From assembly GCF_003122385.1 (NCBI RefSeq), contig NZ_CP029255.1, positions 5,394,001 through 5,458,000 on the forward strand: a stretch of DNA of 64,000 nt. Direction: 5' to 3'. A program made the translations under genes and the position numbers. The notes beneath the pieces were generated by a model, which was not told the DNA's origin, did no database searches, and was given only the letters and a program-made list of their open reading frames with translations. Positions 60,488 to 64,000 of the stretch are shown here, piece after piece. The stretch is from Flavobacterium crocinum (lineage in GTDB: Bacteria; Bacteroidota; Bacteroidia; Flavobacteriales; Flavobacteriaceae). Each line of letters opens with the position of its first letter. The first letter of the stretch is position 1.

Positions 60488-61204
60488 TTACATCAAATTT
60501 TCTAAACTATTGACTGCCAAACATCTTTCGACTGTAAAACCTTCCGCAAAATCTTTACCAACCAGTCTTCCTAAGTCCTGCGCACGATAATTTAAGCTCT
60601 CAAAGAAGTTTTTGCTCGTAATTGGCGTAGCAGGTTCTTTTGAATTTGGATCATAAAATTGCGTTTTATAGGCAGAAATTGCTTCCACTTTCTTTTTTTC
60701 GAATCCGGTAATGTCTACAACGAAATCCGGAGTGATGTTTTTCCATTGAATATAATGATACACTACTTTGGGTCTCCAGGCTTCCTGTTTTTTTCCATCA
60801 ATCGAAGTTTCAATTTTCATCAAACCAGAAAGGAAACAAGCATCAGAAACTAATTTGCTTCCTTTTCCGTGATCGATATGGCGATCGTCAATTGCGTTGC
60901 ACAATACAATTTCCGGTTTGTATTTACGAATCATTTTAATGACTTCTAACTGATGCTTTTCATCATTAACAAAAAATCCATCACGCAATCGTAGATTTTC
61001 ACGCACCAAAACACCTAAAATCTTTGCAGCATCTTTTGCTTCCTGATCTCTGGTTTCAGCTGTTCCACGCGTTCCTAATTCACCACGCGTCAAATCAACA
61101 ATACCTACTTTTTTTCCAAGTGATACTTCTTTTAAAATGGTTCCCGCACAACCCAATTCTACATCATCCGGATGTGCACCAAAGGCTAATATGTCTAATT
61201 TCAT
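60488..61204 (-). CDS. bshB1: Bacillithiol biosynthesis deacetylase BshB1
   Basis: A 238-residue PIG-L-type zinc deacetylase that removes acetyl from GlcNAc-malate in bacillithiol synthesis. The zinc motif is AHPDDVELGCAGT (His11, Asp13, Asp14), with LTRGELGTRGT and DDRHIDHGKGSKLVSDACF following, and the C-terminal ALNRYAQ-like replaced by FESLNYRAQDLGRLVGKDFAEGF, typical of BshB1. Normal length. The other bacillithiol genes are not in the window. The tRNA-His gene lies downstream on the same strand. Confidence 0.93.
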   Translation of the reverse strand: MKLDILAFGAHPDDVELGCAGTILKEVSLGKKVGIVDLTRGELGTRGTAETRDQEAKDAAKILGVLVRENLRLRDGFFVNDEKHQLEVIKMIRKYKPEIVLCNAIDDRHIDHGKGSKLVSDACFLSGLMKIETSIDGKKQEAWRPKVVYHYIQWKNITPDFVVDITGFEKKKVEAISAYKTQFYDPNSKEPATPITSKNFFESLNYRAQDLGRLVGKDFAEGFTVERCLAVNSLENLM

Positions 61205-61264
61205 TTATTTTTGTTTTTTGTTTGTTTTGTTTCAGGTTTCAAGTTGCTTGACTTTGAACATAAT

Positions 61265-61352
61265 TTTAACCGCAAAGTTCGCAAAGGTTTAGCGCAAGGT
61301 TCGCAAAAAAAATTAGCGTTCATAGCGTAAATCTTTGCGAACTTTGCGGTTA
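61265..61352. repeat. AACCGCAAAG...CTTTGCGGTT inverted repeat
   Basis: Arms TTAACCGCAAAGTTCGCAAAG (61265-61285) and CTTTGCGAACTTTGCGGTTAA (61332-61352) are perfect 21-base reverse complements. It is the short version of the element at 43089-43658. Confidence 0.88.
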
Positions 61353-61390
61353 AATATACATGCTAAAACTTGAAACTTTAAACTTGAAAC

Positions 61391-62455
61391 TTATTTTTTC
61401 AAAACTCTCTTCATCGTCATTGATTTATTGACGCTTTCCTCCCATTCTTTTTCCGGGATACTTTCTTTTGTAATTCCGCATCCCATGTACAGAATGGCTT
61501 TATTTTCCTGAATTTGCATGCTTCGCAAATTTACGAATAAATCAGAACTTGAATTGTTTCCTGCAAAACTGCTATTTAATTCCCCCAGAAAACCACTGTA
61601 AAAAGTACGATCGTAATTTTCATTCCCTATAATAAATGCTTTTGCTTTTTTCTTCGGAAGACCACAAACAGCCGGAGTTGGGTGAAGTGTATCAATGACT
61701 TCTTCTAATGTAGAATTCTCTTTTAAAACTCCCGAAATATCCGTTTTAATATGCCAGATTGATCCGGCTTTTAAACTGTATGGCTCAGAAACGACTACAG
61801 AAGCAGCAAATTCACGAAGTCTTTTCACAATAAAATCGGTTACAAACTGTTGCTCGTCTTTTTCTTTCTGCTGCCAGACAATTTCAGTTTGTTGATTATC
61901 TTTCTGCGTTCCTGCCAAAGCCATCGTTTCAAAAACATTTCCGTTAGCTTTTAAAAGTTTCTCTGGCGTTGCTCCCATCCAAAAACCAACTTTTGGATGA
62001 AAAAAACAATAACAGAATGTCGCAGGATATAATTGAACCAGATGCTGAAAGGTTTCAACAAAATCAAATTCGACCAAAAGTACATCTTCACTTCGGGACA
62101 AAACCACTTTTTTGAACTCTTCGTTTTTAATTGCTTGAATTCCCTGAGCAACTAAATATTCGTATTGAAATTTAGCTTCGGGATCAAAACCCAAATCATC
62201 TATCTCAATTGATTCAAATGAAGTCGGTTCTTTTTCTGAAGTAATGATTTCAGATTCATTTTCCGGAATTAAGATTAATTGTCTTTCATCAAAAGAAGCA
62301 AAAACAAATCCCTTTTCGCTATAATCTGAAACCGTATGCAGATTATTATTGTGTTGTAAAATTCCAACTAGGTTTGTCGAGTTGGGTTTTGAATAAAGTA
62401 CAAATGGTAAATTTTGTTCTTTATGATTTTTAATTTTTAAGAAAAATGGACTCAT
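61391..62455 (-). CDS. menF: Isochorismate synthase (chorismate-binding enzyme)
   Basis: A 354-residue chorismate-utilising enzyme that converts chorismate to isochorismate, entering menaquinone synthesis. Seen: FKKVVLSRSEDVLLV (about 118-132), WMGATPEKLLKANGNVFETMALAGTQ (about 158-183), WHIKTDISG, LHPTPAVCGLPKK (about 252-264), FYSGFLGEL and a C-terminal LYMGCGITKESIPEKEWEES. It could be EntC-type instead, but the adjacent hotdog thioesterase fits the menaquinone branch. The upstream thioesterase gene ends three bases before this start, so the two are co-transcribed. Confidence 0.9.
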   Translation of the reverse strand: MSPFFLKIKNHKEQNLPFVLYSKPNSTNLVGILQHNNNLHTVSDYSEKGFVFASFDERQLILIPENESEIITSEKEPTSFESIEIDDLGFDPEAKFQYEYLVAQGIQAIKNEEFKKVVLSRSEDVLLVEFDFVETFQHLVQLYPATFCYCFFHPKVGFWMGATPEKLLKANGNVFETMALAGTQKDNQQTEIVWQQKEKDEQQFVTDFIVKRLREFAASVVVSEPYSLKAGSIWHIKTDISGVLKENSTLEEVIDTLHPTPAVCGLPKKKAKAFIIGNENYDRTFYSGFLGELNSSFAGNNSSSDLFVNLRSMQIQENKAILYMGCGITKESIPEKEWEESVNKSMTMKRVLKK

Positions 62456-62458
62456 AAT

Positions 62459-62890
62459 TTATTCATTCTTCTTTCTTTCCAAAACCATATTCGTCAACTT
62501 GCATAGCGAAACCAAATTACCTTCTTCATCGGTAATTTTGATTTCCCATAAATGAAGGCTTCTTCCTTTATGAATAATTCTCGCCGTGCCAAAAACATAA
62601 CCTTCACGAATACTTTTTAGGTGATTTGCCGAAATTTCAATTCCTCTTACCTCCTGCTCTTTTGGATTGATAAAAAAGAAAGAAGCCGCACTTCCTACGC
62701 TTTCCGCCAAAGCTACAGAAGCACCTCCGTGCAATAATCCCATTGGTTGATGAACACTTGGATTTACAGGCATTTTTGCAGTTAAAAAATCTTCTCCGGC
62801 GTCGATATATTCAATTTTCAGCGTTTCCATTAATGTGTTTTTAGAAAACTCATTACAGCGCGCTAAAATCTGCTCTTTTGTATAGTTCAT
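62459..62890 (-). CDS. Hotdog-fold thioesterase, PaaI/MenI type
   Basis: A 143-residue single-domain hotdog enzyme with MPVNPSVHQPMGLLHGGASVALAESVGSAAS (about 40-70), where the catalytic Glu lies in ALAES, and VRGIEISANHLKSIREGYVFGTARIIHKGRSLHLWEI (about 79-115). It is a likely 1,4-dihydroxy-2-naphthoyl-CoA hydrolase of menaquinone synthesis, since the following gene is isochorismate synthase three bases away on the same strand. The assignment to DHNA-CoA is inference from context. The divergent gene on the other side is a lipoprotein. Confidence 0.85.
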   Translation of the reverse strand: MNYTKEQILARCNEFSKNTLMETLKIEYIDAGEDFLTAKMPVNPSVHQPMGLLHGGASVALAESVGSAASFFFINPKEQEVRGIEISANHLKSIREGYVFGTARIIHKGRSLHLWEIKITDEEGNLVSLCKLTNMVLERKKNE

Positions 62891-63035
62891 TAAAATAATC
62901 TTTAAAATCGTAAAATTAAAGAAAGATAAGACATAAATCTAAAATCACATTCTAAAATTTAAAATTCAATTATGAACTTGTCAGTTTTTTGCTATTTTTA
63001 CAAAAACAATCAAAATTAATCTTTGGCTTTTTTTT

Positions 63036-63169
63036 GCCACAGATTACACAGATTAAACGGATTTTTTTTAGATAGCCACGAATTGCACGAATTTCCACGA
63101 ATTTTTATTCAATTTAATTCGTGTAATTGGTGGCAAAAAAAATCTTTTTTAATCCTTTTAATCTGTGGC
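63036..63169. repeat. Nested hairpin: GCCACGAATT element inside a GCCACAGATTA element
   Basis: The outer arms GCCACAGATTACACAGATTAAACGGATT (63036-63063) and AATC...TTTTAATCTGTGGC (ending 63169) belong to the 22535-22925 family. Inside, at 63075-63134, lies a complete GCCACGAATTGCACGAATT...AATTCGTGTAATTGGTGGC hairpin of the 44785-44861 family. It is between divergent genes, so it is not simply a terminator. Confidence 0.85.
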
Positions 63170-63184
63170 TAAAAAAAAAATCAA

Positions 63185-64000
63185 ATGCGTCAATACTTTG
63201 CAATCTTTATTCTTGGTTTAATTTTAGTTTTTAGTTCGTGTAGAACGGACTTTGATACTGTTGCCAGCACTGGAGATTTGAAGTTTTCAAAAGACACTGT
63301 TTATCTGGATACTGTTTTTAAAAATATTGGTTCGAGTACGTATCAATTAAAAGTCTATAACCGAAGTAAAAATGATATTTCGATTCCGGTTGTTCAGCTT
63401 AAAAAAGGTTTAAATTCTAAATACAGAATGACCGTTGACGGAATGACAGGCAATAACGGAAAGATTTTCAACAATGTCACGCTTTTAGCAAAAGACAGTC
63501 TCTACATTTTTATAGAAACCACCGCCGATATTACAGATGCCAATCCAACCGATTTTTTATATACTGATGAAATTCAGTTTGACAGCGGTGATAATCTTCA
63601 GGAAGTAGCTTTGGTTACTTTGATTCAGGATGCCATTTTTCTATATCCGAATCAAAATCCTGACGGCACAAAAGAAAAAATCAAAATCGACGGCAAAGAT
63701 GTGGAGGGATTTTATTTGAGTGAAAATGATCCTGAAAACGGAAACGAATTGATTTTTACCAAACAAAAACCTTATGTAATATATGGCTACGCAGGAGTTC
63801 CGGAAAACAAGACTGTAATTTTTGAAGCCGGAGCAAGAGTTCATTTTCATGCTAATTCCGGATTATATGTTGGAAACAAAGCTTCTTTACAAATTAACGG
63901 AACAACTTCTACAACAGACAAACTCGAAAATGAAGTTATTTTTGAAGGCGATCGTCTGGAATCACTTTATTCTGATATCCCAGGTCAATGGAAATCGGTT
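63185..64000 (+). CDS. Lipoprotein of unknown function, N-terminal part (cut by window edge)
   Basis: The first 272 codons of an open frame that continues past the window. A lipoprotein signal ends at Cys19 (FSSC), so it is an envelope lipoprotein. The following region reads TVYLDTVFKNIGSSTYQLKVYNRS (about 38-61) and ISIPVVQLKKG, like an Ig-like or choice-of-anchor module. Further on, VIFEAGARVHFHANSGLYVGNKASLQINGT (about 213-243) resembles the start of a right-handed parallel beta-helix. I do not recognise the family with certainty; the C-terminal part is needed. The gene is divergent from the thioesterase gene. Confidence 0.7.
   Translation, partial: MRQYFAIFILGLILVFSSCRTDFDTVASTGDLKFSKDTVYLDTVFKNIGSSTYQLKVYNRSKNDISIPVVQLKKGLNSKYRMTVDGMTGNNGKIFNNVTLLAKDSLYIFIETTADITDANPTDFLYTDEIQFDSGDNLQEVALVTLIQDAIFLYPNQNPDGTKEKIKIDGKDVEGFYLSENDPENGNELIFTKQKPYVIYGYAGVPENKTVIFEAGARVHFHANSGLYVGNKASLQINGTTSTTDKLENEVIFEGDRLESLYSDIPGQWKSV

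Overview
The window is a chromosomal stretch of an AT-rich Bacteroidota genome, almost certainly Flavobacterium or a close relative. The reasons are a SusC/SusD pair, a long N-terminally extended Rho, a DUF4293 gene beside rho, bacillithiol synthesis (BshB1), -7 boxes of the form TAnnTTTG/TAnnTTCG without obvious Shine-Dalgarno sequences, and many intergenic repeats of flavobacterial style. No rRNA, transposase, integrase, phage module or CRISPR array was seen. The only RNA gene found is a tRNA-His on the minus strand at 60.3-60.4 kb. The assignment to genus is inference from gene content.

Layout. 0-8.8 kb: 5' part of ornithine aminotransferase divergent from an Lrp-type regulator, a secreted dienelactone-hydrolase-like protein, a DUF3667 membrane protein, an M28 peptidase, rho, DUF4293, a NarL-type response regulator with its small histidine kinase, and a phosphoesterase. 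9.1-21.6 kb: truA and an ABC exporter, then a coherent block of LytS-type kinase, HExxHxxGxxH metalloprotease, SusC, SusD and LytTR response regulator. A pair of identical 13-base direct repeats with a 21-base period lies just ahead of the metalloprotease gene and looks like a LytTR binding site. 21.8-24.6 kb: an HNH/NUMOD4-like gene, a repeat-filled gap and dihydrolipoyl dehydrogenase.

25-44.8 kb is a long co-oriented series of mostly small, singly transcribed accessory genes: DUF2314-ankyrin, TPM, SUFU, DUF1801 (three), DUF2625, DUF4919, DUF2975 with its XRE regulator, SRPBCC (two), NmrA, AraC, GNAT, LOG, lactonase, MBL-fold and 2H phosphoesterase. It also holds a frameshifted GNAT remnant, a serine-hydrolase homologue lacking the usual active-site lysine, and a lone C-terminal domain of an ArsR-type regulator. 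Several of these families (SUFU, SUKH, DUF2314, ankyrin) are known as immunity proteins of polymorphic toxins, but no toxin is present. 44.8-64 kb returns to ordinary functions: VOC and SUKH proteins, a CPA2 antiporter, L-serine dehydratase, an SH3 protein, PanB, an RluA-type synthase, aldehyde dehydrogenase, a 1350-residue hybrid kinase, a zinc metallopeptidase, tRNA-His, BshB1, isochorismate synthase with a hotdog thioesterase (menaquinone branch), and the start of a lipoprotein.

The most unusual non-coding content is a set of intergenic hairpin families: GCCACAGATTA...TAATCTGTGGC, GCCACTAATTACACGAATT, ACCGCAAAG...CTTTGCGGT, GTAGAGACGCACTGCAGTGCGTCTCTAC, and locus-specific runs of degenerate 8-10-mers. 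Some are tandemly amplified (22.5-22.9 kb, 43.1-43.7 kb) and one is nested inside another (63.0-63.2 kb).
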